Shown in pieces: positions 19,501 through 27,070 of a stretch of DNA of 64,000 nucleotides. Where the stretch lies: assembly GCA_022870745.1 (NCBI GenBank), contig CP085323.1, forward strand, positions 3,596,001-3,660,000, in the 5' to 3' direction. A model generated the notes under the pieces. The model was not told the DNA's origin. It saw only the letters and a program-made list of their open reading frames with translations, and searched no databases. Position 1 is the first letter of the stretch; each line of letters opens with the position of its first letter. A program made the translations under genes and the position numbers. Origin of the DNA: Silvibacterium acidisoli. Lineage in GTDB: Bacteria; Acidobacteriota; Terriglobia; Terriglobales; Acidobacteriaceae.

Positions 19501-19622
19501 TCGCCCGGAGCCTCCAGCGTTACCGCCTTTGGATCATCCGGCTTCTGAGTGAAAACTGAGTTGGCGAAGCATGGAGACACGAATCCTGACAGCAGCACAA
19601 GAGCGAGAGCGTAAGTTTTCAT
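16593..19622 (-). CDS. Large secreted double beta-helix (GH55/pectate-lyase-3-like) protein with C-terminal propeller
   Basis: 1009 residues with a signal peptide (MKTYALALVLLSGFVSPCFA). Two right-handed beta-helix segments each begin with the pectate-lyase-superfamily signature: PGDGTTDASAAIQSAIDKA near residue 40 and GAAGDGKTDDTEAIRKAI near residue 390, each followed by a VVYFPSGHY-like strand. Two tandem copies are the layout of GH55 exo-beta-1,3-glucanase-like proteins. From about residue 730 the sequence changes to SMP-30/NHL-like propeller strands (LYFVDHHQQRIYGWSPEEG; GNVYVANGEIFVYSPDGRQ). An exported polysaccharide-binding or -degrading role is inferred; I could not assign catalytic residues. 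Its stop lies 13 bases upstream of the padR promoter. Confidence 0.8.
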   Translation of the reverse strand: MKTYALALVLLSGFVSPCFANSVFTQKPDDPKAVTLEAPGDGTTDASAAIQSAIDKAEEGAHEGIVFIPPGRYRITRTIYVWPGVRVFGFGATRPVLVLGAKTPGFDKDVADMVIFTGFRPGASGPMAGRKIPFPPPGSVPPNENIADANPGTFYSAMSNIDFEIGDGNPAAIAIRFHTAQHAYLSHMDFHVGAGLAGLTEIGNEAEDLHFYGGRYGILTDKPSPAWQFTLIDSTFEGQRESAIREHEAGLTLIHDSFRDVPVAIDIDPHYSDQLWVKDCRFEKLSGSAVTISNEQSPLTEIGFENAVLRDVPTLALLRESGKKIAGKGAIYRVKSFNYGLIVPGEGSMGTVGMLYDAESLNAMPPALPAAIRPLPPVSDWANVRTMGAAGDGKTDDTEAIRKAIAAHRVVYFPSGHYIVSDTLELKPDTVLIALHPTMAQIDLLDNTPGYEGVGTPRPVISAPAGGTNILSGIGVFTGGINPRAVGVMWKAGADSLIDDVRFLGGHGSGTNPYNNNHTADPDLHKRWNGQYASLWVTDGGGGSFANIWTPDTFAQAGFLVSNTATPGHVYELSVEHHTRNEIKFDHAENWDIDAPQTEEESGESPESLSLEFDNSRNITIANYHGYRVTRTIAPFAAAVRIYNSGDLHFRNLHVNAESGFGTCDRNGCGTFLRASKFPYEDAIEDMTHHLAVREREFAVLDIPMQPEKSTAGDASAVAAPGASLQKLEDGFYSISGAAVDAAGKLYFVDHHQQRIYGWSPEEGLTIERDNPLDAVNLALDKSGNMLVLSSDGHEGTVYTFKPGSHADTLTILKAQPATPQADATALLDGNYWNNGEFANQLDFSTFQYKTLAQMFAEDVSTPKAMQYVSPDGSLFLPAGRVFEQGPPDYTGWRFSDNLDTYGFIPAHAGGNAYVSSESEDVTYRVKVSADGSLVDLKPFVQRGGESVAVDGKGNVYVANGEIFVYSPDGRQIGRIDVPERPLQLLFGGADKKTLFILAHHALFSLKTR

Positions 19623-19725
19623 TGATCTTTACCCGCCACCGTTTGTACACGACGGGCCGGTCGATGGGGAATCGGCTTTCTTCGAGAAGAGATTTTCGAT
19701 TGACACGCGAAGATTGTCCCGTGTA

Positions 19726-19742
19726 GCTTTGCAATGTAAAGT
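19726..19742 (+). promoter_or_regulatory. Palindromic operator, copy 1 (upstream of the membrane protein/regulator pair)
   Basis: GCTTTGCAATGTAAAGT is an imperfect palindrome of ACTTTRCA-N-TGYAAAGT. It lies just downstream of a TTGACA hexamer (19700-19705) where a -10 should be, and 18 bases before the ATG at 19761. A second copy occurs at 20759-20775. It is probably the binding site of the winged-helix regulator encoded at 20365. Confidence 0.6.
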
Positions 19743-19760
19743 GAATTGAGGGAGGGCGCG

Positions 19761-20375
19761 ATGGACGATCTCGAAAAAGCTCTCGGCGACATTTACAGAA
19801 TTCGCAACCAGGTGGCGCGCACCACGGAGTTTCGCGGATACGGCCCCGCGACGCTGCTCGCAACCGGAGTCTTCGCCATTGGGGCTTCCTTCCTGCAAAA
19901 CCGGTTGCTGGCCAATCCGGCAGAGCAGTTCGGTGGTTATCTGCGCATCTGGATTGCCACCGCGGCGCTATCGATCGCAGTCGCAGGAGCGCAGGCCATA
20001 ACCCGGTCGCGCCGCATGCACTCCTCGCTTTCCAACCAGATGATTCGCGAAGCCGTGGCCCAGTTCCTGCCGGCGCTTGGCGCGGGGCTGCTGACCACAT
20101 TTATCGTCGCCCGCTTCGCTGCTTCCGCCGACTGGCTGCTGCCCGGCTTGTGGCAGATCTTTTTCGGAGTCGGCATCTTTGCTTCCTGCCGTGTTCTGCC
20201 GCGCCTGATGGCTGTACCCGCCGCGTGGTACCTGCTTGCGGGCGCGGCGGCGATTGCTGGTGGACCCGTTCATGCGCTTTCGCCCTGGACCATGGGCATC
20301 GGCTTCGGAGCGGGGCAGGCGATCGTCGCTGCCGTGCTGCACCTGAAGACGCAAGGAGCCAGCAATGAAGAATAA
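19761..20375 (+). CDS. Membrane protein of unknown function, paired with a winged-helix regulator
   Basis: 204 residues from the ATG at 19761, preceded by GAGGGAGGG; a TTG five codons upstream is less likely. A short N-terminal amphipathic stretch (MDDLEKALGDIYRIRNQVAR) is followed by about five hydrophobic helices. No recognised catalytic motif is seen. Its last 11 bases overlap the start of the winged-helix regulator, so the two are translated together. Such two-gene units of an integral membrane protein with a small wHTH repressor recur in Acidobacteriota; the job of the membrane partner is unknown. Confidence 0.82.
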   Translation: MDDLEKALGDIYRIRNQVARTTEFRGYGPATLLATGVFAIGASFLQNRLLANPAEQFGGYLRIWIATAALSIAVAGAQAITRSRRMHSSLSNQMIREAVAQFLPALGAGLLTTFIVARFAASADWLLPGLWQIFFGVGIFASCRVLPRLMAVPAAWYLLAGAAAIAGGPVHALSPWTMGIGFGAGQAIVAAVLHLKTQGASNEE

Positions 20376-20742
20376 GCCGGAGTCGAGCGAAGCTCCTTTT
20401 GCCTATGAAGGACTGGACCGCGTGATCCACGAGCGTGCGCGGCTCAGCATTCTCACCTCGCTGCTGACGCATCCCAAGGGGCTGTCCTTCGTCGATCTCA
20501 AGCAGCTTTGCGCCCTGACGGATGGAAACCTGAGCCGCCACCTGAGCGTGCTCGAGAAGTCCGGGCTCGTCGAATCGCTCAAAGGGCACGACCGCAACCG
20601 TCCTCTTACTACCTCCCGCATTACGCCGGAGGGCCGCAGCCGTTACCTGGAATATCTCTCCACGCTCGAGCAGGTGGTTCGCGACGCGACCGGGCAGAAA
20701 CGTTCTGCGCAGGCGCGTGATCTTGCGCCGGGCAAAGCTTAA
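20365..20742 (+). CDS. Winged-helix transcriptional regulator (MarR/ArsR-like, HTH_34 type)
   Basis: 125 residues beginning at an ATG with an AAGGAG site, overlapping the end of the upstream membrane-protein gene by 11 bases. The N-terminal helix LDRVIHERARLSILTSLL leads into the helix-turn-helix FVDLKQLCALTDGNLSRHLSVLEKSG and a wing rich in basic residues (KGHDRNRPLTTSRITPEGR), then a helical tail for dimerisation. No ligand-binding domain is present. Two copies of the palindrome ACTTTRCA-N-TGYAAAGT, before this operon and at the start of the next gene, are its likely targets, implying autoregulation plus control of the prenyltransferase/radical SAM pair. Confidence 0.88.
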   Translation: MKNKPESSEAPFAYEGLDRVIHERARLSILTSLLTHPKGLSFVDLKQLCALTDGNLSRHLSVLEKSGLVESLKGHDRNRPLTTSRITPEGRSRYLEYLSTLEQVVRDATGQKRSAQARDLAPGKA

Positions 20743-20758
20743 ATTTTTTTGCGAGGAA

Positions 20759-20775
20759 ACTTTACAGTGCAAAGT
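20759..20775 (+). promoter_or_regulatory. Palindromic operator, copy 2 (at the start of the cis-prenyltransferase gene)
   Basis: ACTTTACAGTGCAAAGT has a single mismatch between its half-sites. It is centred on the GTG that probably starts the prenyltransferase gene, so a bound repressor would cover the initiation region. Compare copy 1 at 19726-19742. Confidence 0.6.
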
Positions 20776-21485
20776 GAATCGTTCTCTGGACTTCACGCCG
20801 CCATCATTATGGACGGCAACGGCCGCTGGGCCACACAGCGCGGACTGTCCCGCTTCGCAGGGCATCGAGCCGGAGCGGCCGCGGTTGAGCGGGTTGTCGA
20901 GCGCGCATCGAATCTCGGCATCGCCAGCCTGACCCTCTACGCGTTCTCCTCCGATAACTGGAACCGTCCCATGCCGGAAGTGCAGGGCATCTTCTGGTTG
21001 CTGCGGGCATACCTGCGCATGCAGATGGAGTCGCTGCGAAGGCGCGGCGTTCGCCTCCAGGTCATCGGGCGCCGCGACCGTCTGCCTGCGCTGGTTTTGC
21101 GAGAGATCGAGCTAGCGGAGGCGCGCACTGCCGAGTGCAACGGCATGTGCCTTCGCGTTGCAGTCGATTATTCCTCCCGCTACGCCATTGCCCAGTCTTT
21201 CGGCCGGCTCAGTTCTGTGAGCCATCGGCTTGTCGAGGAGCAGATCCATGCCGTTAATCTGCAGGCTGGCGCGATCGATCTGCTGATTCGCACCGGCGGA
21301 GAAAAACGGCTCTCCGATTTCCTGCTGTGGGAGGCAGCCTACGCCGAGCTGGTTTCATGGATTGCATGTGGCCTGACTTCGACGAGCAGGCCTTCGATGA
21401 GGCGCTCTGCGAATTCTCAATGAGGGAACGGCGCTACGGCGCACTGCCTGAAGCCGAACTTGCTGTTGCGGGGGCGGCGCGATGA
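20767..21485 (+). CDS. uppS: Cis-prenyltransferase (UppS-like), frameshifted near its 3' end as read
   Basis: The product would join isopentenyl diphosphates into a cis-polyprenyl diphosphate. Signatures are IIMDGNGRWA (catalytic Asp), AFSSDNWNRP and DLLIRTGGEKRLSDFLLWEAAYAEL. The start is placed at GTG 20767, ten bases after GAGG; a TTG at 20749 is the alternative. As read, the frame leaves the family sequence right after AYAEL and stops at 21423. In the neighbouring frame the expected tail continues: GFMDCMWPDFDEQAFDEAL, then RERRYG, ending at TGA 21483-21485, which overlaps the ATG of the radical SAM gene. One base appears missing in CTGG (about 21348-21352). This is either a sequencing or assembly slip or a true mutation; the tail helps form the dimer interface, so it matters for function. 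Confidence 0.8.
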
Positions 21486-22924
21486 GTATCCCCGTGCACT
21501 GTCCATTGCGCGTGAAATTCATCCTGCCTGCGCTCATTGAGGCGACCAGCCCCCAGTGGCGTCCCATCAAGTACTCACTCTTCCCGCCGCTCGGGCTGGC
21601 CACGCTTGCTGCGTACCTGGGGCCGGACGACGAGGCAGTTATCGTCGATGAACATGTAGAAAAACTCTCGCTGAACGATGCACCTGACCTGGTGATCATC
21701 CAGGTCTACATCACGAACGCTTACCGCGCGTATCGCATCGCGGATCACTATCGCACGCAGGGTGCATTCGTCTGTCTCGGAGGCTTGCATGTGACCTCTC
21801 TGCCTGACGAAGCAGCGCCTCATGCGGATGCGATCTTCCTCGGCCCCGGCGAGCAGACCTTCCCAGCGTTTCTCGCTGATTTCAGGGCTGGACACCCGGG
21901 CAAAATTTATCGCTCCGCATCGGGGCGCACACTGGACCGCGTCCCTCCGATTCGCCGCGACCTGATTCAGCGGAATCGCTACCTGGTGCCGAACTCGATC
22001 GTGGTGACCCGCGGATGCCCCCAGCATTGCGACTTCTGCTATAAGGATGCCTTCTTCGAAAATGGACGCGGCTTTTACACCCAGCGCGTCGACGATGCTC
22101 TGCGCGAAATCGAACGGCTTCCGGGCCGCCATCTCTATTTTCTCGACGACCATCTGCTCGGAGATCGCCGCTTCGCCGAATCCCTCTTCGAAGGTATGCG
22201 CGGTATGAAGCGCGTCTTTCAGGGAGCTGCCACCGTCGACTCGATCCTGCGCGGCAACCTGATCGAACGTGCAGCCGAGGCCGGAATGCGCAGCATCTTT
22301 GTAGGCTTTGAGACGCTTACCCCGGAAAATCTGAAGAGCAGCAACAAGCGTCAGAACCTGGGTCGCGACTACAAGGCGGTCACCGACCGTCTGCACTCGC
22401 TGGGGATCATGGTGAACGGCAGCTTCGTCTTCGGTATGGACAATGATGGAGACGATGTCTTTCGGAGAACGGTGGACTGGGCGATCGAACACGGCATTAC
22501 TACCGCGACCTTTCATATCCAGACGCCGTATCCCGGCACTCGGCTCTATGCGCGGATGGTCGAGCAGGGAAGAATACTCAACTGCAACTGGGATCTCTAC
22601 GACACCCGTCATGTTGTCTATCGCCCGGCGCGGCTGACGGCGGAGGCTCTGAAGACCGGCTATGACTGGGCCTATCGCGAGTTCTATCGCTGGGGATCCA
22701 TCGCGCAGGCATCTCTACAGCATGGGACGGTCAAGCACCAGCTCAAACATTTCTTCTATGCGGCGGGATGGAAGAAATTCGAGCCGCTCTGGGATGCGAT
22801 GATTCGCGCTCGCCAGCTCGCGCGGATGACACCGCTGCTGGAAGGAGTTCTGTCCCGCATCAGCCGCCGATCATCCACTGCGGAGGTGGCCCCGGAAGCG
22901 ATGTTTCCAATCATTCAGAGCTGA
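21482..22924 (+). CDS. B12-binding-domain radical SAM enzyme
   Basis: 480 residues. The N-terminal ~140 residues have the fold pattern of a cobalamin-binding domain (PPLGLATLAAYL, VIVDEHVEKL, LVIIQVYITNAYRAY, VCLGGLHVTSLPDEA, ADAIFLGPGEQTFP). The radical SAM core follows, with the cluster motif CPQHCDFC (Cys179, Cys183, Cys186), LYFLDDHLLGD and SIFVGFETL. Relatives include HpnJ-type hopanoid and other lipid-modifying enzymes, but the substrate here is open. Its ATG overlaps the restored stop of the cis-prenyltransferase (ATGA), so the two are translationally coupled and may act on one polyprenyl-derived substrate (inference). Confidence 0.88.
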   Translation: MSIPVHCPLRVKFILPALIEATSPQWRPIKYSLFPPLGLATLAAYLGPDDEAVIVDEHVEKLSLNDAPDLVIIQVYITNAYRAYRIADHYRTQGAFVCLGGLHVTSLPDEAAPHADAIFLGPGEQTFPAFLADFRAGHPGKIYRSASGRTLDRVPPIRRDLIQRNRYLVPNSIVVTRGCPQHCDFCYKDAFFENGRGFYTQRVDDALREIERLPGRHLYFLDDHLLGDRRFAESLFEGMRGMKRVFQGAATVDSILRGNLIERAAEAGMRSIFVGFETLTPENLKSSNKRQNLGRDYKAVTDRLHSLGIMVNGSFVFGMDNDGDDVFRRTVDWAIEHGITTATFHIQTPYPGTRLYARMVEQGRILNCNWDLYDTRHVVYRPARLTAEALKTGYDWAYREFYRWGSIAQASLQHGTVKHQLKHFFYAAGWKKFEPLWDAMIRARQLARMTPLLEGVLSRISRRSSTAEVAPEAMFPIIQS

Positions 22925-23036
22925 CACCTGGATTTCCGGCTATCTTCCTTGATTCCTCCCCGAGTTTTCTCGTACCCATTCACAGGGCTCGACAAGCTAT
23001 AGTCAAAACGGCGATTCTTCACGACCTGGCTCGGGC

Positions 23037-24221
23037 GTGGCAAAAAACGATTTCCAATCCAAACGCGGCACCGCGTTCGTTGACGACGAACAGGACGAGG
23101 CTTTTCTCCGTCCCGCTTCGCCGCGTTCACGCTCACGCACTGCCCGCGACGACGCCCGTCAGGCTGCGCGCGCCTCTGCAGCGGACCGCCTCCTGAACAA
23201 GGCTGCCGACGGCATCGGCGAAGAGGACGACGACGGCTTTCTGCGCACCCGCCGCCGTGTTCCCGTCCGCAAGGGTTTTCTGCCGCTCTGGACGCGAACC
23301 CGCTGGGGCCGTATTGCCATCTTTGCTGGAATCGCTCTCATACTGGGCGGCCTGGTCGCGGGTTTTCTTGCCGTACGCCACTTTTTCCTGACTGATACCC
23401 GGTTTCGCATTGAGACTTCGTCCTCGGTCCAAACCGTCGGCAACAGCCAGCTCACCCGCGAGGATCTGCTTTCGGTCTTTGGGGCAGATATTGGCCGCAA
23501 CATCTTCTATGTGCCACTGGCCGCCCGCCGCAGCGAGTTGGAGCAGATTCCCTGGGTTGAGCACGCCACCGTGATGCGCCTGCTGCCCGATCAACTCCGC
23601 GTGGCCGTGGTCGAGCGGACGCCTATCGCATTCGTTCGCATCGGCAACCAGGTAAAGCTGGTCGACGGCGCCGGGGTGATCCTCGATATGCCCGCAGCCA
23701 TGCTGGCCGCCAAGCACTATTCGTTCCCGGTGGTCAGCGGGATTCGTCCTGAAGACCCGCTCTCGATTCGCGCTCCGCGCATGAAGCTCTACCAGCGATT
23801 CATCGCTGACATCGATTCCGGCAGCGAGAAGATCTCTCCTGAAATCAGCGAGATCGATCTGTCGGACCCGGAAGATGTTCGCGCCACCGTGCCTGCCAAG
23901 GGCTCGGATATGCTGCTGCACTTTGGGGACGAAAAGTTCCTCACGCGCTATCGCATCTACCAGAGCCACCTTGCCGAATGGCAGCGGAACTACCCTGACC
24001 TCGTCTCGGTCGATCTACGCTACGACACGCAGGTGGTGCTGAAACGCGGTAATGGGCACTCTGCCGACGCGAGTCCTCAACCCGCTCTGGCCGCGGCTCC
24101 TGATCCGGCGAGCCAGGACGCAGCGCAGGCTGCGCCGCCAGCTCCAAAGCCTGCTGCGAAGAAGCCCGCTCCCCACAAACACCAGGCACCTGTGAAGAAA
24201 CACGGAAAGGCGAAAAGATGA
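23037..24221 (+). CDS. ftsQ: Cell division protein FtsQ
   Basis: Bitopic divisome protein that links FtsA/FtsZ-side and FtsL/FtsB/FtsW-side components. It starts at GTG 23037 and has 394 residues: a long, highly charged Arg/Asp-rich cytoplasmic N-terminus (~1-88), one membrane helix (IAIFAGIALILGGLVAGFL), a POTRA domain (~122-195; LLSVFGADIGRNIFYVPL, then IPWVEHATVMRLLPDQLRV) and the FtsQ beta domain (PIAFVRIGNQVKLVDGAG). A Pro/Ala/Lys-rich tail of about 45 residues is extra compared with E. coli FtsQ. Its TGA overlaps the ATG of ftsA, so the pair is coupled. Confidence 0.93.
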   Translation: MAKNDFQSKRGTAFVDDEQDEAFLRPASPRSRSRTARDDARQAARASAADRLLNKAADGIGEEDDDGFLRTRRRVPVRKGFLPLWTRTRWGRIAIFAGIALILGGLVAGFLAVRHFFLTDTRFRIETSSSVQTVGNSQLTREDLLSVFGADIGRNIFYVPLAARRSELEQIPWVEHATVMRLLPDQLRVAVVERTPIAFVRIGNQVKLVDGAGVILDMPAAMLAAKHYSFPVVSGIRPEDPLSIRAPRMKLYQRFIADIDSGSEKISPEISEIDLSDPEDVRATVPAKGSDMLLHFGDEKFLTRYRIYQSHLAEWQRNYPDLVSVDLRYDTQVVLKRGNGHSADASPQPALAAAPDPASQDAAQAAPPAPKPAAKKPAPHKHQAPVKKHGKAKR

Positions 24222-25438
24222 GCCAGCACCCCGACAATCTGATCGCCGTCGTCGACATGGGCAGCTCCAAGACCCGGGTGTTGATCGCCGAAATCAATGA
24301 CGGAGCTCTTCGTTATCGCGGCCACGGCATCGTCGACTCAGCCGGAACCCGCAAGGGAGTCATCGCGGAACTGCGCCCCGCTGCCGAATCGCTGAACAAG
24401 GCCGCCGAGCTGGCTGAAAAGCGCGCGGATGCTGTGATCGAGAAATGCATCGTTTCCATCGGCGGACCCCACGTGCGCGGCGTCAACAGCCGTGGAGGCA
24501 TCAGCCTGGGCAGCAACCGCATGCGCGAGATTACCCGCGAAGATGTCCGCGCCGCTGTGGATCGCGCCCGCTCGATTTCGCTGCCGCCGGACAGGGAAGT
24601 GATCCACCTGTTGCCGCAGCAGTTCATCCTGGACGAACAGCCGGGCATCCACGACCCCATTGGCATGGTAGGCAATCGCCTGGAAGTGAACCTTCACATT
24701 GCCACCTGCTCGGCCAGCGCCCAACAGAGCCTCGTCACCTGCGCCAATCGCTCCGGCCTTGAAGTCTCGGAGACGGTTTACGAGGGCATCGCCGCCGCCG
24801 AAGCCACGCTCTCCGCCGACGAGCGCGAATTGGGTGTCTGCCTGATCGACGTCGGAGCCAACACCACGGAGCTGATCGTCTTCTTTGAGGGCTCGGTCGC
24901 ACATACGGCGGTGATTCCCATCGGCGGCGATCACTTTAGCAACGATCTGGCCGTTGGCCTGCACATTTCACCCGAAGAAGCGGAGTGGATCAAGCAGCAT
25001 TACGGCAACGCCGTCGTCACATCGGTCTCGACATTGGCGGAGATCGAACTGCACGGCATGCCTGGATTCGAGCCGCGCATGATCAAGCAGCGGCTGGTGG
25101 GAGAGATTCTTGAACCGCGCGCCCGCGAACTTTTCCACATGCTGCGCGACAACCTGAGGCAGGGCGGCGTGCTCGAAGCTCTAGGGGCAGGCTGCGTGCT
25201 GACCGGCGGTGGTTCGCGCCTGGCCGGCATGATCGACGTTGCCGAAAGCCTGCTGCGGGTACCTGCACGAATCGGTTCCCCTGTGCCGCTTTCTCGCATG
25301 CCCGACGAGCTTGCACAGCCCGAATGCGCTACGCTGGTGGGAACGCTGCTGTACACCCACCGCACCAGCATCCTGCGTGCGGCTGAAGACCACAGCCTGC
25401 GTGCCAAACTGCGCGCCATCTTTGCCGGAAGCCTATAG
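24218..25438 (+). CDS. ftsA: Cell division protein FtsA
   Basis: Actin-family ATPase that tethers FtsZ to the membrane. The 406 residues include the phosphate-1 loop IAVVDMGSSKTRVLIAEI, the FtsA-specific 1C domain (GVIAELRPAAESLNKAAELAEKRA, KCIVSIGGPHVRG), phosphate-2 VCLIDVGANTTELIVFFEGS and the adenosine motif GCVLTGGGSRLAGM. The usual C-terminal amphipathic membrane-targeting helix is represented by the last ~20 residues (SLRAKLRAIFAGSL). It overlaps ftsQ by four bases and is followed 15 bases later by ftsZ. Confidence 0.96.
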   Translation: MSQHPDNLIAVVDMGSSKTRVLIAEINDGALRYRGHGIVDSAGTRKGVIAELRPAAESLNKAAELAEKRADAVIEKCIVSIGGPHVRGVNSRGGISLGSNRMREITREDVRAAVDRARSISLPPDREVIHLLPQQFILDEQPGIHDPIGMVGNRLEVNLHIATCSASAQQSLVTCANRSGLEVSETVYEGIAAAEATLSADERELGVCLIDVGANTTELIVFFEGSVAHTAVIPIGGDHFSNDLAVGLHISPEEAEWIKQHYGNAVVTSVSTLAEIELHGMPGFEPRMIKQRLVGEILEPRARELFHMLRDNLRQGGVLEALGAGCVLTGGGSRLAGMIDVAESLLRVPARIGSPVPLSRMPDELAQPECATLVGTLLYTHRTSILRAAEDHSLRAKLRAIFAGSL

Positions 25439-25453
25439 GAGTACAACGCACCC

Positions 25454-26758
25454 ATGACAAACCCCGAAGAAATTCGCATTCAATATCACGACGAACTCCT
25501 CCACGGAGCCCGCATCAAGGTCATCGGAGTGGGCGGTGGAGGCGGCAACGCCGTCAACCGCATGATTTCGGCACGGGTCGAAGGCGTCGAGTTTATTGTT
25601 GCGAATACTGACCGCCAGGCGCTGCAGCTCTCGCAGGCCCCGGTCAAGCTGCAGCTTGGCACCAAGCTGACCTCGGGACTGGGCGCAGGCGCGAATCCTG
25701 ATGTAGGCCGCAAGGCCGCTCTCGAAGATTCGGAGAAGATCATCGAAGCCCTCGAAGGCGCGGACATGGTTTTCGTTACCGCTGGTCTCGGCGGAGGCAC
25801 CGGCACCGGGGCTGCCCCTGTGATCGCCTCGCTGGCGAGCGAAATGGGCGCTCTGACTGTCGCCGTGGTTACCCGGCCCTTCAGCTTCGAGGGCAAGCGC
25901 CGCATGGCCCAGGCCGAGCGCGGCATGCAGGAGCTGCTCGATTCGGTCGACACGATGATTGTGATCCCGAACGAAAAGCTGCTGGCTGTGGCCAAGGACG
26001 CTGGCTTCTTCGAATCCTTCCGCATCGCCGACGACGTGCTGCGCCAGGGCGTGCAGGGCATTTCGGACATCATCACCATCCCCGGCATCATCAACCGCGA
26101 CTTTGCCGACGTGAAGACCACGATGGCCGGCATGGGCTACGCCGTGATGGGCACCGCTGTTCGCGGTGGAGACAACCGCGCTGTTGAAGCCGCCCAGGCG
26201 GCGATGGCATCTCCGCTGCTCGAAGACGGAGCCATTGACGGAGCGCGCGGCATCCTTATTAATATCAGCGGTTCCAGCTCGCTCAAGCTGAACGAAGTCA
26301 ACGAGGCTTCCAGCCTCATTCAGAACGCTGCCCATGAAGAGGCCAACATCATCTTCGGCGCTGTGCTGGACGAAGCCATGGGAGACGACATCAAGATTAC
26401 GGTCATCGCCACCGGCTTCCGCAAGGAAATGCCCGAGCGCCGTGAGCGCATGCTGAGCTCATCCCTTCGTGAACCGGTAACGCCCAAGGTCCAGATGGGC
26501 GGATCAGGCCCGGCTCCTCGCTTCGCCAGCGAAGAGATCGACGACCTGCCCTATATCCCCAACGTGCGCCACGTGGTCGATCCTGAACCCCAGGCCCAGG
26601 TCGAGCCGCCTGCGCAGCCGGAAGCTCATACGCATTCCGAACCTGCTGTCGCTGTTGCCGAACAGGCGACTCAGCCCAGCATCTTCGAGGAGCCGGCTAA
26701 GGAAGAAGAAGGCGAAAACCTTGATATTCCAGCATTTATGCGCAGAGGCGGTCTTTAA
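25454..26758 (+). CDS. ftsZ: Cell division GTPase FtsZ
   Basis: Tubulin homologue that forms the Z-ring. The 434 residues show [13 protein letters not shown] at the N-terminus, the tubulin signature [15 protein letters not shown] near residue 115, and the T7-loop segment [12 protein letters not shown]. An acidic/Pro-rich linker of about 75 residues leads to the conserved C-terminal peptide [11 protein letters not shown] that binds FtsA and other partners. It ends the ftsQAZ block; no hairpin terminator directly after it is convincing, but a promoter-like sequence follows in the 312-bp gap. Confidence 0.98.
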   Translation: MTNPEEIRIQYHDELLHGARIKVIGVGGGGGNAVNRMISARVEGVEFIVANTDRQALQLSQAPVKLQLGTKLTSGLGAGANPDVGRKAALEDSEKIIEALEGADMVFVTAGLGGGTGTGAAPVIASLASEMGALTVAVVTRPFSFEGKRRMAQAERGMQELLDSVDTMIVIPNEKLLAVAKDAGFFESFRIADDVLRQGVQGISDIITIPGIINRDFADVKTTMAGMGYAVMGTAVRGGDNRAVEAAQAAMASPLLEDGAIDGARGILINISGSSSLKLNEVNEASSLIQNAAHEEANIIFGAVLDEAMGDDIKITVIATGFRKEMPERRERMLSSSLREPVTPKVQMGGSGPAPRFASEEIDDLPYIPNVRHVVDPEPQAQVEPPAQPEAHTHSEPAVAVAEQATQPSIFEEPAKEEEGENLDIPAFMRRGGL

Positions 26759-26814
26759 AAAAGGCCGCGCATCTGCCCCGTTTATGAGGCATATTACCTG
26801 CGCGTAAAAAATTG

Positions 26815-26842
26815 TTGGAATCGAAGGGGCACCGGGTATTAT
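26815..26842 (+). promoter_or_regulatory. Predicted promoter of the PBP gene
   Basis: TTGGAA (26815-26820), 16 bp, then TATTAT (26837-26842), in the 312-bp ftsZ-PBP gap that otherwise holds no gene. It would give a leader of roughly 220 nt. Confidence 0.4.
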
Positions 26843-27070
26843 CTGAAATATAACGATCTTTACAGCGGGTTGCTCCTCGATTTCGACACGACAGTTCGCA
26901 AAGATCAGTGTCTAAATGAAAGAGTGTTTTCCGATTTTGAATCGACTCTTCAAATCGGGATTTGCTCTTAGGAATCTTTTCTTTAAAGCTTTACTGCACG
27001 GCTGACGATCCATAGCATCATCACCGTCGGACCATGCAGGCAATCGCGGGCCCCACCACCGGGAGTTTGA

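Noticed and set aside
23133-23969. 278-codon minus-strand frame opposite ftsQ
   Set aside because: Shadow frame; FtsQ has the POTRA domain, membrane helix and correct neighbours.
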